From NCBI RefSeq assembly GCF_000337555.1, contig NZ_AOIO01000034.1:98913-162912 (forward strand): a DNA stretch of 64,000 nt, given 5' to 3'. Shown here piece by piece: positions 1-7,655 of the stretch. The notes below the pieces were generated by a model. It was given only the letters and a program-made list of their open reading frames with translations. It ran no database searches and was not told the origin of the DNA. A program made the position numbers and the translations under genes. The DNA comes from Natrialba asiatica DSM 12278. Lineage in GTDB: Archaea; Halobacteriota; Halobacteria; Halobacteriales; Natrialbaceae. Every line of letters starts with the position of its first letter. The first letter of the stretch is position 1.

Positions 1-59
1 AGAGGCACGACGGGCGCGCGGCGGAGACGATCGGGGATGAGTCGGGACTCGGTTCCACG

Positions 60-2396
60 ATGCGGTCGCTGGTCCCATCGGTGATTCGCGGGAGTTATCG
101 GTGGAAGTTCGTGATTTCGGTGCTAGCGATCCTCGTCGTTCTCTCCGGTGTCGGCGCGATCGGCTACGTCAACGCCCAGAACACCGTCGAAACCGACGCC
201 GAACAGCAACTGACGGCGACGGTTGACATGCACGCAGACTCCATCAACGAGTGGACGATTTCGATGGAATCACACACTCGGTCGCTTTCGTCCGCTCCCG
301 CGCTGTCGGGAACCGATACAGAAACGGCCGAGTCACACATCATCGAGGAGCAGGCGAAGTTGCCGGTCGACGTTCGAGCGATCCACGTCGTCGACACGAA
401 CTACGATCGGGTGCTGACGAGCACGAACGGGGAGGTCAGCGGCCGGTCACTGTCCAGTATCGACGAACCTTGGACGGGGATCGAGCCCGGCGTCGACCTG
501 ACGGCGGCGAACGACGTCTGGTACTCGCCGGCGGCATACCAGTCCGGCACGCTCGACGACCGGGTGATCGCGTTCGCGAGTCCGGTCGAAGGTGACGAGG
601 CCCGAATCGCCGTCGTCGTCGGAACGATCGACTACCGCGTTGACGGGCTTCGACAACTCCACGAAGACCAGGAGACGATGATCCTCAATACCGAGGGTGA
701 CACCGTCCTCGCGAGCAACGACCTCAGTGGTGACCCCGACGAGGAAATCGTCGAATCGCTCGGCACCGTTCGCGAGGGCACGGCGTTCGAACGCGACGGC
801 AACCTCGTGATCGGCTACAGCGCGATGGCGGACAACGACTGGGTTGCGATCACGACCGTCCCGACGGACCAGGCGTTCGCCGCGAGTTCAGCCGTCGGGC
901 AGAGCCTCCTCTCGGTCATCGGAGCGGGGCTGCTCACGCTGCTGGTCGGCGGGGTCTTCCTCGCGCGCCAGACCGTGACGCCGCTTGAAACGCTCCGAGA
1001 CCGTGCCAAGCGGATGGAACAGGGCGATCTCGATATCGACCTCTCGACGAACCGGATCGACGAGGTCGGCCGGCTCTACGAGTCCTTCGACGAGATGAGC
1101 ACGGCACTCGAGACGCGGATCACCGAAGCGAAGGCGGCTCAAGCCGAGGCCGAGGCGGCCCAGGCCGAGGCGGAGGAAGCCAAAACCGAAGCGGAGGCTG
1201 CACAGGCCGAAGCCGAGGCCGAACGCGAACGCATGGCAGAGGTGACCGCGGAACTGCAACGCGCTGCGGACCAGTACAGTCGGACGATGCGCGAGGCTGC
1301 AAACGGCGACCTCACCGTCCGCGCCGACGTCGACACCGATAACGAGCAGATGCAGGAGATCGGCACCGAGTTCAACGCGATGCTCGACGAACTCGAGGCG
1401 ACGGTCGACGAGGTCAAACAGTTCGCGACCGACGTGGCGGCCGCGAGCCAGCAGGTCAGCGCCTCGAGTAAGGAGGTCCAAAGCGCGAGCGAACAGGTCG
1501 CCGAATCGGTGCAGGAGATTTCGGATGCCTCCGAGCGCCAGAGCGAACAGCTCCAGACCGTCGACGCGGAGCTGTCGGACCTCTCGGCGTCGACCGAGGA
1601 GATCGCGTCGACGGCGAGCGAGGTCGAGACGGTCGCCGAACGGACCGTCGACTCCAGTCGCGAGGGCCGCGAGGCCGCGACCGTCGCGATCGAGGAGATG
1701 ACCGAAGTCGAAACCGAGGCCGAACGCGCCGTCGAGACCATCCAGTCGCTCGAAACCGAGGTCGAACAGATCACCGAACTCGTCGACGCCATCTCCGACG
1801 TGGCGGACCAGACCAACCTGCTCGCGCTGAACGCGAGCATCGAAGCGACGCGCGCCGGCGAAGGCGGCGAGGCCGGCGGTTTCGACATGGTCGCCCAGGA
1901 GATCAAAGAACTCTCCGCGGACGCGAAAGACGCCGCTGCGGAGATCGAAGACCGGATCGACGACATCCGGGAAAAGACGGACGAATCCGTCGACGTCGTC
2001 GAGCACACGAGCGAGAAGGTCGAGCAGGGCACCGAAGCCGTCCAGCCGGCCGTCGACGCACTCGCGGAGATCGCCGAACTCGCCGAGGATACGAACAACG
2101 GCGTCACTGAAATCTCCGCCGCGACCGACGCACAGGCGGCCTCGACTGAGGAAGTCGTCACCGCCGTCGACGAGGTCGCAAGCAGCAGCGAGGAATCCGC
2201 CGCCGAGGCAAGCAACGTTTCCGCCGCCGCCGAGGAACAGACGGCCTCGCTCTCGGAAGTCACCCGCAGCGTCGATACCCTCGCGGACCAGGCGGCCGAA
2301 CTCTCACAGACGCTCGATCGGTTCGAGACTGCCGTCTCGCAGGAGGGTAGTGACGGGTCAGCCGAGGCCGATCAGTCGCCCGTCTCGCCCGTGTAA
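60..2396 (+). CDS. Methyl-accepting chemotaxis (Htr-type) transducer
   Basis: Membrane signal transducer that relays an external stimulus to CheA/CheW. Residues about 17-38 form TM1 and about 281-302 TM2; the roughly 240 residues between them look like an extracytoplasmic Cache-type sensor. A HAMP domain follows (about 303-356), then an Ala/Glu/Gln-rich coiled coil (about 356-395), a second HAMP-like segment and the long cytoplasmic helical hairpin. The conserved tip is visible around residues 580-607 (ADQTNLLALNASIEATRAGE). Just after the tip the usual GFAVVADEV stretch is replaced by GGFDMVAQEI with about two extra residues. The 778-residue length fits haloarchaeal Htr proteins with two TMs. 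The ligand cannot be read from sequence. No che genes are adjacent. Confidence 0.93.
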   Translation: MRSLVPSVIRGSYRWKFVISVLAILVVLSGVGAIGYVNAQNTVETDAEQQLTATVDMHADSINEWTISMESHTRSLSSAPALSGTDTETAESHIIEEQAKLPVDVRAIHVVDTNYDRVLTSTNGEVSGRSLSSIDEPWTGIEPGVDLTAANDVWYSPAAYQSGTLDDRVIAFASPVEGDEARIAVVVGTIDYRVDGLRQLHEDQETMILNTEGDTVLASNDLSGDPDEEIVESLGTVREGTAFERDGNLVIGYSAMADNDWVAITTVPTDQAFAASSAVGQSLLSVIGAGLLTLLVGGVFLARQTVTPLETLRDRAKRMEQGDLDIDLSTNRIDEVGRLYESFDEMSTALETRITEAKAAQAEAEAAQAEAEEAKTEAEAAQAEAEAERERMAEVTAELQRAADQYSRTMREAANGDLTVRADVDTDNEQMQEIGTEFNAMLDELEATVDEVKQFATDVAAASQQVSASSKEVQSASEQVAESVQEISDASERQSEQLQTVDAELSDLSASTEEIASTASEVETVAERTVDSSREGREAATVAIEEMTEVETEAERAVETIQSLETEVEQITELVDAISDVADQTNLLALNASIEATRAGEGGEAGGFDMVAQEIKELSADAKDAAAEIEDRIDDIREKTDESVDVVEHTSEKVEQGTEAVQPAVDALAEIAELAEDTNNGVTEISAATDAQAASTEEVVTAVDEVASSSEESAAEASNVSAAAEEQTASLSEVTRSVDTLADQAAELSQTLDRFETAVSQEGSDGSAEADQSPVSPV

Positions 2397-2440
2397 CGTT
2401 CAGCGTTGAACTCGTCCGGTTCGCGTTTCGGCACACCTCC

Positions 2441-2450
2441 CTTATATTCG
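2441..2450 (+). promoter_or_regulatory. TATA box of the DUF2270 gene
   Basis: The AT-rich word cttatattcg stands out in GC-rich surroundings and is centred about 25 bases before the ATG at 2470. This spacing predicts a leaderless transcript. Confidence 0.55.
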
Positions 2451-2469
2451 TCGCCGTCGTAAACTGTCT

Positions 2470-3186
2470 ATGAGTCGCGAGAACGATACACTCGATACAG
2501 AGCACGAGGAGGTCGCAGCGGAGGCAGCGACGGATTCCGAGAATTTCCTCTCGCTCGTCCCGCACTATTACCGGGGCGAGGTTTCCCAGGCGACGAGCGC
2601 GCAGGATCGGCTCGATCGAACGACCGACTGGGCGATCACGCTGATCGCGGCGCTGCTCTCGCTCGTCTTCTCGAGCGAGGAGATACCGGCGTACCTCCTG
2701 CTCGTCGGCCTGTTACTGTTGGTGATGTTTCTATTCTTCGAGGTGCGTCGCTATCGTTTCTATGACGTCTGGCGCGCCCGCGTTCGACTGATGGAGGAGA
2801 ACGTCTTCGCCAACGCGTTCGACCCGACCGGCGCTGAACACCCCCGTTGGCGGGAGGAAGTCGGGGAAGACCTCAGACAGCCGACGTTCAAAGTGTCGTT
2901 CTTCGAGGCACTGTCTCGACGGGTGAGACGGGTCTACGCGCTCCTCTTCGCCGTCGTCGGCGTCGCCTGGGCAAGTAAAATAACGCTCTTTACTCCCGAA
3001 GCGCAGTGGACCGAAGCCGCCGAACTCCCGGGCATCCCGGGAATCGTCGTGGTTGCAGGACTGGCCGTCTTCTACGCCGTCATTATCGCGATCGCAGTCT
3101 GGCCCGCCGAACGCCGTGCAAAGGGAGAAATCCACGGTGTCGAAACCGGTGACTGGAAAGACACCGACGGCGGTCCCGAGGATTGA
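2470..3186 (+). CDS. DUF2270 family membrane protein
   Basis: Predicted integral membrane protein of unknown function, 238 residues. An acidic N-terminus is followed by the motif SLVPHYYRGEVSQATSAQDR typical of DUF2270. Two closely spaced TM helices sit at about 55-93, an amphipathic region contains FYDVWRARVRLMEENVFANAFDP, and two more TM helices lie at about 156-175 and 187-211. The ATG lies about 25 bases after a clear TATA box, which supports this start. It stands alone between the transducer and a micro zinc protein. Family assignment is from recalled signature residues; no activity can be inferred. Confidence 0.85.
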   Translation: MSRENDTLDTEHEEVAAEAATDSENFLSLVPHYYRGEVSQATSAQDRLDRTTDWAITLIAALLSLVFSSEEIPAYLLLVGLLLLVMFLFFEVRRYRFYDVWRARVRLMEENVFANAFDPTGAEHPRWREEVGEDLRQPTFKVSFFEALSRRVRRVYALLFAVVGVAWASKITLFTPEAQWTEAAELPGIPGIVVVAGLAVFYAVIIAIAVWPAERRAKGEIHGVETGDWKDTDGGPED

Positions 3187-3369
3187 AACGGTCCGCTGTA
3201 CCGATTTCCCAGCGCACCCGCGTCTGTCGCGGGTGTGCCGGAACTGACTTCCAACAGTCCGTCCGCCCGACGCCGCGATGGGTTCTCACTGCTCCCGTTC
3301 TGGAACCGCGCTAACAGTTTCGCAAATAGAAACGCTCATTCCATCGATATCGACATTATACTATCGGGG

Positions 3370-3561
3370 ATGGCAAACAGAGACGACGTTTCGAGAGAAC
3401 TCGCCAAATGCACCGAGTGCGATTCCGTTTACGCGGCCCGACAGTGGCCGAATGGAGACATACAGCTGATCGGGAACGACGGGTGTCCCTGTGGCTCGGC
3501 CGAGTTCGTTCTCGTCGATGACGACGACAAACCGGCATCGGATGGAACGACTGCGGAGTAA
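3370..3561 (+). CDS. Small zinc-ribbon-like protein (63 aa)
   Basis: A 63-residue protein with two Cys knuckles, CTEC near residue 14 and CPCG near residue 40, then an acidic tail. It matches the general pattern of the many haloarchaeal CPxCG-type micro zinc-finger proteins, which are thought to bind zinc and act as adaptors or regulators. The frame is open further upstream, but the ATG at 3370 starts at a natural N-terminus (MANRDDVSRELAKC) and an AT-rich word (cgcaaataga, 3321-3330) lies upstream. Function unknown. Confidence 0.7.
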   Translation: MANRDDVSRELAKCTECDSVYAARQWPNGDIQLIGNDGCPCGSAEFVLVDDDDKPASDGTTAE

Positions 3562-3740
3562 TCATTCCGCTTCGTATCGACGACGCCTTCACTCGATTTT
3601 CCGCTCGAATCGGCATCGATCTACGCGCCGTTGATCGGTTTTGCCACTGTTCGAATCACACGAGACTCGTCTCACTTGCTCTCGTTCGCTTCGCTCACGA
3701 GAACGCGGTTACAGCACCCGAAGGCACCGCTAGAGGAACG

Positions 3741-3754
3741 AAAGTGGGGAAAAG
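3741..3754 (-). terminator. T-rich 3' end of the tRNA-Pro transcript
   Basis: Immediately after the tRNA 3' end, the minus strand reads cttttccccactttc, a pyrimidine-rich run with two short T tracts. It is a plausible archaeal termination signal; there is no hairpin. Confidence 0.35.
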
Positions 3755-3827
3755 TGGGCCGGCGCGAATTCGAATCGCGGTTACGGCCACCCGAAGGCCG
3801 AAGGATACCAAGCTACCCCACCGGCCC
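3755..3827 (-). tRNA. tRNA-Pro (anticodon CGG)
   Basis: The minus strand folds as a 73-nt cloverleaf. The acceptor stem pairs GGGCCGG with CCGGCCC and the discriminator base is A. The D arm contains AGCTTGGTA. The anticodon stem is CGGCC/GGCCG around the seven-base loop TTCGGGT, giving anticodon CGG (plus-strand bases 3791-3793) for proline codon CCG. The variable loop has four bases, and the T arm is CGCGA-TTCGAAT-TCGCG. No intron is present and CCA is not encoded, as expected in haloarchaea. Base 54 of its T loop is the target of the Pus10/TrmY pathway encoded on either side. Confidence 0.93.
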
Positions 3828-3925
3828 GCAGATTATACGTGGATGTCCGTTCGTTTAACGCTTCCGAAACCCCGCAAGCGGGACTGTGTCTTCCGTTCGC
3901 ATCGCCGTCGTAACGCCCAGTGTCC

Positions 3926-4528
3926 TCAAAACCGGTCGTACCCCGCCGTGTCCAGATAGTGATGCGCAACGGTGATCGCCTGATCCGCATGCAAGCGTTC
4001 CGGACCGAGTCGAAGACGCTGCTCAACGTGCGCTTCGAGCAGTTCTACCTCCGCGTCGGTGAAATCTCGGTGGTCCGAGAGGACGAACACCCCCGACTCG
4101 AGTTCAGCCGCATCGATGTCGACGACCGGCGCGCCGCCCTCGTGGAGTTGCACGACCGGCCCGTCGTCGGCGAGTTCAGCGAGCGTGTCTGCGAGGCCGC
4201 GGCGGTAGAGTTCGATGCCGGGACCGGGCTCGGCCGGCAAGGCACCGATGGCTTCCTCCCGATGCTCCAGCGCGTTGCGGACGAGGGCGGCGGTGCTTCG
4301 TTCGTCCGGATTGAGTCGCCGGAGGTCGCTCCCGGTGAAGGTGATCGTGAACTCGTCCTGGACGACGAGATGGGTGCGGACGTCCTCGCGGATGCCGTGG
4401 GAAGTGACGAACGAGGCGGTAATCGATCGACAGAGCGCGTCGAGTCGGCCGGCGCCGCCGGCGAGATCGTCGAGCGAAAAGTCGGGTTCGAGCGGCACGT
4501 CGTGGGCGATGAGAACGAACTGGCGCAT
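3926..4528 (-). CDS. trmY: tRNA (pseudouridine54-N1)-methyltransferase TrmY
   Basis: SPOUT-class methyltransferase that uses SAM to methylate N1 of pseudouridine 54 in the tRNA T loop, giving m1-pseudouridine. The 200-residue protein starts MRQFVLIAHDVPLEPDFSLD and carries the family blocks GRLDALCRSITASF, RTHLVVQDEFTITF and RRLNPDERSTAALVRNAL. Its length matches archaeal TrmY. The start at 4528 gives the conserved MRQF N-terminus; the frame stays open further upstream but that extension has no resemblance to the family. The gene sits 98 bases from tRNA-Pro on the same strand and within 4 kb of pus10, whose product makes the substrate pseudouridine. Confidence 0.93.
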   Translation of the reverse strand: MRQFVLIAHDVPLEPDFSLDDLAGGAGRLDALCRSITASFVTSHGIREDVRTHLVVQDEFTITFTGSDLRRLNPDERSTAALVRNALEHREEAIGALPAEPGPGIELYRRGLADTLAELADDGPVVQLHEGGAPVVDIDAAELESGVFVLSDHRDFTDAEVELLEAHVEQRLRLGPERLHADQAITVAHHYLDTAGYDRF

Positions 4529-4673
4529 ACGCGATGAACGGCGGGTGGTGGGATAGCCGCCACGGTTTCGACCGGCCGGAGCGGGGGGAGGACGGCGCGA
4601 GGAGTGGGGAAAGGGGGGTGTGGTGGGGCGGAGAAGAGAAGAACGAGCGGGGGCGGACGAAATGGGTTCCCAG

Positions 4674-5231
4674 TCAGGATCGAGTCGGCAGATACCGCCG
4701 AACCGACGCCCGAACGGTCGCCAGCCCCGGCGCGCCATCGCGATACCAGACGAGAACCGCACCGGCGAACAGGCCGAGCTGGAGCCACTCGTAGGGTCCC
4801 ATCGTGTAGTAGTTGAGAAACGCATCCAGAATTCCGCCGATCGGGTCCTCGGACGGCTGCTCGACCACCGGCCAGAGCAAGTACGCGGCACCCGTCGGCT
4901 CACCGGTGAGCACCGACGGCGGAATATCTGCGAGCAGGTGCGAGAGGTAGCCGATCGAAAAGGCGATGCTCGCCGACCTGAACTCGAGTCGATCCGCAAC
5001 TGCGTATACCGCCGGAAGGAACAGCGCGACGAACAGCAGCGAGTGGCTGAGCGTCCGTCCGCCGGGAAGGACGTCGAACGTCCAGGCGAACGGCTTATCG
5101 ATCAGATCGGGAAACTGCGAGCCGATCGCGAGTGCAACCAGTGGCACGAACCGCGGCGAGCGGTCGAATCGACGCGCAGTGTAGCCGGTATAGAGCAGGT
5201 ACGCGACGGCAAGGTGTCCCCAGGGCCACAT
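4674..5231 (-). CDS. DUF457/YdjM-type membrane-bound metal-dependent hydrolase-like protein
   Basis: Membrane protein of 185 residues with the His/Asp pattern of the DUF457 family: N-terminal WPWGHLAVAYLLY, then SQFPDLIDKPFAW, GRTLSHSLLF and YLSHLLADIPP. These H, D and HS/H-D residues are usually interpreted as metal ligands in the LexA-regulated YdjM group. Four or so hydrophobic segments are visible. It is transcribed in the same direction as trmY with a 145-base gap. Enzymatic activity has not been shown for most members, so hydrolase is a family label only. Confidence 0.8.
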   Translation of the reverse strand: MWPWGHLAVAYLLYTGYTARRFDRSPRFVPLVALAIGSQFPDLIDKPFAWTFDVLPGGRTLSHSLLFVALFLPAVYAVADRLEFRSASIAFSIGYLSHLLADIPPSVLTGEPTGAAYLLWPVVEQPSEDPIGGILDAFLNYYTMGPYEWLQLGLFAGAVLVWYRDGAPGLATVRASVRRYLPTRS

Positions 5232-5354
5232 CCCGTGGCCCTTCTCGGGATCGACGAATAGATGCTTCGACTCGTCCCGCGCGGTGAGACGGGGCAGCCG
5301 AACATTGCATAGACAGGGCCAATCGTTTCCGGTATCTCGGGCTGAAGTACCTAT

Positions 5355-5531
5355 ATGGCGAAATCACAATCACAGCAGAACGCGGCGCGGGGACAGTTGC
5401 TGTCACTCCTCGAGGGACGGCCCTGTCCGGCCTGTGATGACGGTGAACTCGAACGCGACCGTTACAAGGGAAACAGGGCCGTCGTCTGCGACAGTTGTGG
5501 AACGCCACAGGCACAGGTATGGTCCTCGTGA
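5355..5531 (+). CDS. Conserved 58-aa haloarchaeal zinc-finger protein
   Basis: Short gene encoding 58 residues, beginning MAKSQSQQNAARGQLLSLLE and containing two Cys pairs, CPAC (about 24-27) and CDSC (about 45-48), spaced like a zinc ribbon; it ends TPQAQVWSS. The N-terminus and both knuckles look strongly conserved among haloarchaeal micro-proteins as I remember them. Third codon positions are GC-rich throughout, supporting translation. It is divergent from the DUF457-type gene. Role unknown; DNA, RNA or protein binding are all possible. Confidence 0.8.
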   Translation: MAKSQSQQNAARGQLLSLLEGRPCPACDDGELERDRYKGNRAVVCDSCGTPQAQVWSS

Positions 5532-5556
5532 CTCGCTCCCGGTCGAAATGCGATCG

Positions 5557-5778
5557 CTATCGTGAGCGGGACCCGTCGATTTGACGCTCGTCGTACGATC
5601 GAGAGCCAGGATAGTCGTGGCCGATAACGAGGGCAATGATGTTGATCACGAGCACACAGAGAAAGATCGAAAATCTGGTTACCGACCCGATGCCCGCCAC
5701 GAACAGCGGGAGATAGACGACAGGGAGCAGTGTCCCAACCCAGAACCCGATTGTCGTAACTGTACTCCCGAGGTGCAT
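5557..5778 (-). CDS. Small two-helix membrane protein (73 aa)
   Basis: Predicted 73-residue membrane protein with two hydrophobic helices at about 9-30 and 36-53 and a charged C-terminal tail. It starts only four bases after the stop of the upstream DUF7511-like gene on the same strand, so the two are very probably co-transcribed. I do not recognise a named family. The frame extends upstream without a stop, but the ATG at 5778 fits the operon arrangement. Function unknown. Confidence 0.65.
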   Translation of the reverse strand: MHLGSTVTTIGFWVGTLLPVVYLPLFVAGIGSVTRFSIFLCVLVINIIALVIGHDYPGSRSYDERQIDGSRSR

Positions 5779-5782
5779 TGGA

Positions 5783-6109
5783 CTAGCGTATCGATTCGAG
5801 ATCGACGAACGATCCTTGGGTCGCCGCGATCCAGTTCGACATGAGTTCTTCTTCGGGAGCCTCCGCCGGGAAGATCGCACACTCGTCGGGCGAGTCCCCA
5901 TTGTCGATTCTGACGTGATCGAGTTCGGGTCCGGTGTCGTGTGTCTGTCGCTGTGAGCGTCGCGCGTCTGTAGACTCGAGTTCACCGTCGGGTGCGTTCG
6001 CGTCGTCCATCGTGCTCGACGTCGACTGTTCGTCACCGACCGTAGTATCCGACGACCAGCTGTCAGCATCGTGATTCATTGAATGGCAGGCGTCGAGTGT
6101 TCGCGCCAT
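5783..6109 (-). CDS. DUF7511-like acidic protein
   Basis: An acidic 108-residue protein whose last 45 residues carry the recurrent haloarchaeal block DSPDECAIFPAEAPEEELMS followed by WIAATQGSFVDL, which I associate with DUF7511. The N-terminal half is low-complexity and Asp/Ser-rich. A TATA-like word (ataacaatag on the minus strand, 6131-6140) is centred 26 bases before the ATG at 6109, supporting a leaderless start there; an internal ATG at 6079 is the alternative. It is followed at four bases by a small membrane protein. Function unknown. Confidence 0.7.
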   Translation of the reverse strand: MARTLDACHSMNHDADSWSSDTTVGDEQSTSSTMDDANAPDGELESTDARRSQRQTHDTGPELDHVRIDNGDSPDECAIFPAEAPEEELMSNWIAATQGSFVDLESIR

Positions 6110-6336
6110 CTTCGGGTTCAGCGGTTGAACCTATTGTTATCGGGAGGCTAAACGCCGCAAACGATACCCTGATCCCCATTTCGAGCCGGTTCGAACAGTT
6201 CATTCCGCCGAAAAAGAACTCGACAGCGGCTGACCTGTACGAAACTGTTATCGGGATCGGAACGGCTGTAGCGGTAGCGTAACGACGGAAACGGACCGAT
6301 TCAATCAGTGATTTGCCGCCGGTATTGTGCGGATGA

Positions 6337-7437
6337 CTACCGCTCGCCGAGGACCATTTCCGCGGTCGTCTCCCGACCATCTCGCCAGAGCGTGAGCGAG
6401 AGCGTGTCGCCGGGACTGGTTTCGAGGGCGAGATACGTCGAGAACGCGTGTCGATCGGGAACCGGTTCGCCGTTCAGTTCGAGAATGACGTCTCCGCCGA
6501 CGGGTATCGGTGCGCCGCCGCGCGTGGTCGTCCGCGTCGATTCCTGGAGCGTCCCCGCTGCTGGCTGGCCCGACCGGACGCTATCGACGATGACGCCCGT
6601 CGCCTCGGAGAGACCGTTCGCCTCGGCGACGAGGCGGTCGACGGTCATGAACGTAATTCCCATCAGGGAGTGGTTGTACTCCCCGTCAGCGATCAGCGAC
6701 GGGACGACACGCTGCATCAGTGCTGCAGAGATCGCAAAGCCGATATTTTCGCCGCCGGCAGCGTTGACGATGCCGACGACGTTTCCGTTGCGGTCGACCA
6801 GTGGTCCACCGCTGTTGCCGGGATTGACGCCGGCATCGGTCTGGACGACGTTCGGGAACGAGAACTCGCGTCCCGGTGCGTCGAGCGTTCGATCGACGCC
6901 GCTGACGATTCCTTCGGACATCGAGCCTTCGAGCCCGTAGGGATTGCCGATCGCGAGGACCTGCTGGCCGACAACCGGTCGCTGGTCGGCAAGCGTCAGC
7001 GGCGTTGCGCTATCCGGGACGTGATCCGTCTCGAGGACCGCCAGATCGCTGTGCGTGTCCGTTCCGACGAGTTCAGTCGTCGTCCAGTCGCCGTTGATGT
7101 ACTGGAGATCGGTTTCTTCGCCGCCGGCGACGACGTGTGCGTTCGTGACGACGTGGCTTTCGTCGACGAGGAACCCGGATCCCCGTCCGCGACCAACGGA
7201 GTCGCTGTTCGGGTCCTTCACGCCGAAGACGCGAACCTGCGTGACCGAATCGATAACCGCCTCGTAGATATCGGTAAACGTCGAACCGTCTGCGAGGTTT
7301 CCGCGATCTATTTCGTGCGAGGAACCGCCCTCGATAGGCCCCGAGGCCCGGGGTTCCAAACAGCCGGCGGCAACGCCGGCGAGGCCGGCGCTCGTCGCCG
7401 CCAGAAACCGTCGTCGCCCCGATCGAAAATCGTCCAT
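6337..7437 (-). CDS. HtrA/DegP-like trypsin-type serine protease with Tat lipoprotein signal
   Basis: Predicted cell-surface serine protease of 366 residues. A twin-arginine signal (RRRF at 8-11) leads to a lipobox ending at Cys26, so the protein is probably exported folded and lipid-anchored. The catalytic triad is visible: His101 in TNAHVV, Asp131 in HSDLAVL and Ser209 in GNSGGP. A PDZ-like domain follows (about 260-360, with GVIVDSVRSGQPAAG and GDVILELNGEPV). The family degrades or refolds damaged extracytoplasmic proteins. The start at 7437 is preferred over an upstream codon at 7458 because a TATA box centres 26 bases before it. Confidence 0.9.
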   Translation of the reverse strand: MDDFRSGRRRFLAATSAGLAGVAAGCLEPRASGPIEGGSSHEIDRGNLADGSTFTDIYEAVIDSVTQVRVFGVKDPNSDSVGRGRGSGFLVDESHVVTNAHVVAGGEETDLQYINGDWTTTELVGTDTHSDLAVLETDHVPDSATPLTLADQRPVVGQQVLAIGNPYGLEGSMSEGIVSGVDRTLDAPGREFSFPNVVQTDAGVNPGNSGGPLVDRNGNVVGIVNAAGGENIGFAISAALMQRVVPSLIADGEYNHSLMGITFMTVDRLVAEANGLSEATGVIVDSVRSGQPAAGTLQESTRTTTRGGAPIPVGGDVILELNGEPVPDRHAFSTYLALETSPGDTLSLTLWRDGRETTAEMVLGER

Positions 7438-7457
7438 AGCCGATGGATGAGAGTCCA

Positions 7458-7467
7458 CCTATTTTGC
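7458..7467 (-). promoter_or_regulatory. TATA box of the HtrA-like protease gene
   Basis: The minus strand reads gcaaaatagg, centred about 26 bases before the ATG at 7437. This fits a leaderless transcript and excludes the upstream in-frame start at 7458. Confidence 0.5.
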
Positions 7468-7655
7468 AGTACCGAGGACCGCTGCGGACACGGCCGAGAG
7501 GAAGCCACGAGCGAAACCGGGTGCGAGCGATGATGCCGACGATCTGTCGACGAGACGAGGGCAGCGGAGCGTGACCGAAGAGAGGGTGAGAAAGCCACGC
7601 AGAAGCGAATCGGGAAGGGAAAACGTGTTACCCGCGGCTGCCCGACGCATAGGAT

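Noticed and set aside
888..2006. Long minus-strand open frame opposite the chemotaxis gene
   Set aside because: It is Arg/Asp/Gly-rich, a mirror of the high-GC codons of the transducer on the other strand, with no promoter or family resemblance. The same applies to long antisense frames over infB, secD, pyrG and the lipid kinase.
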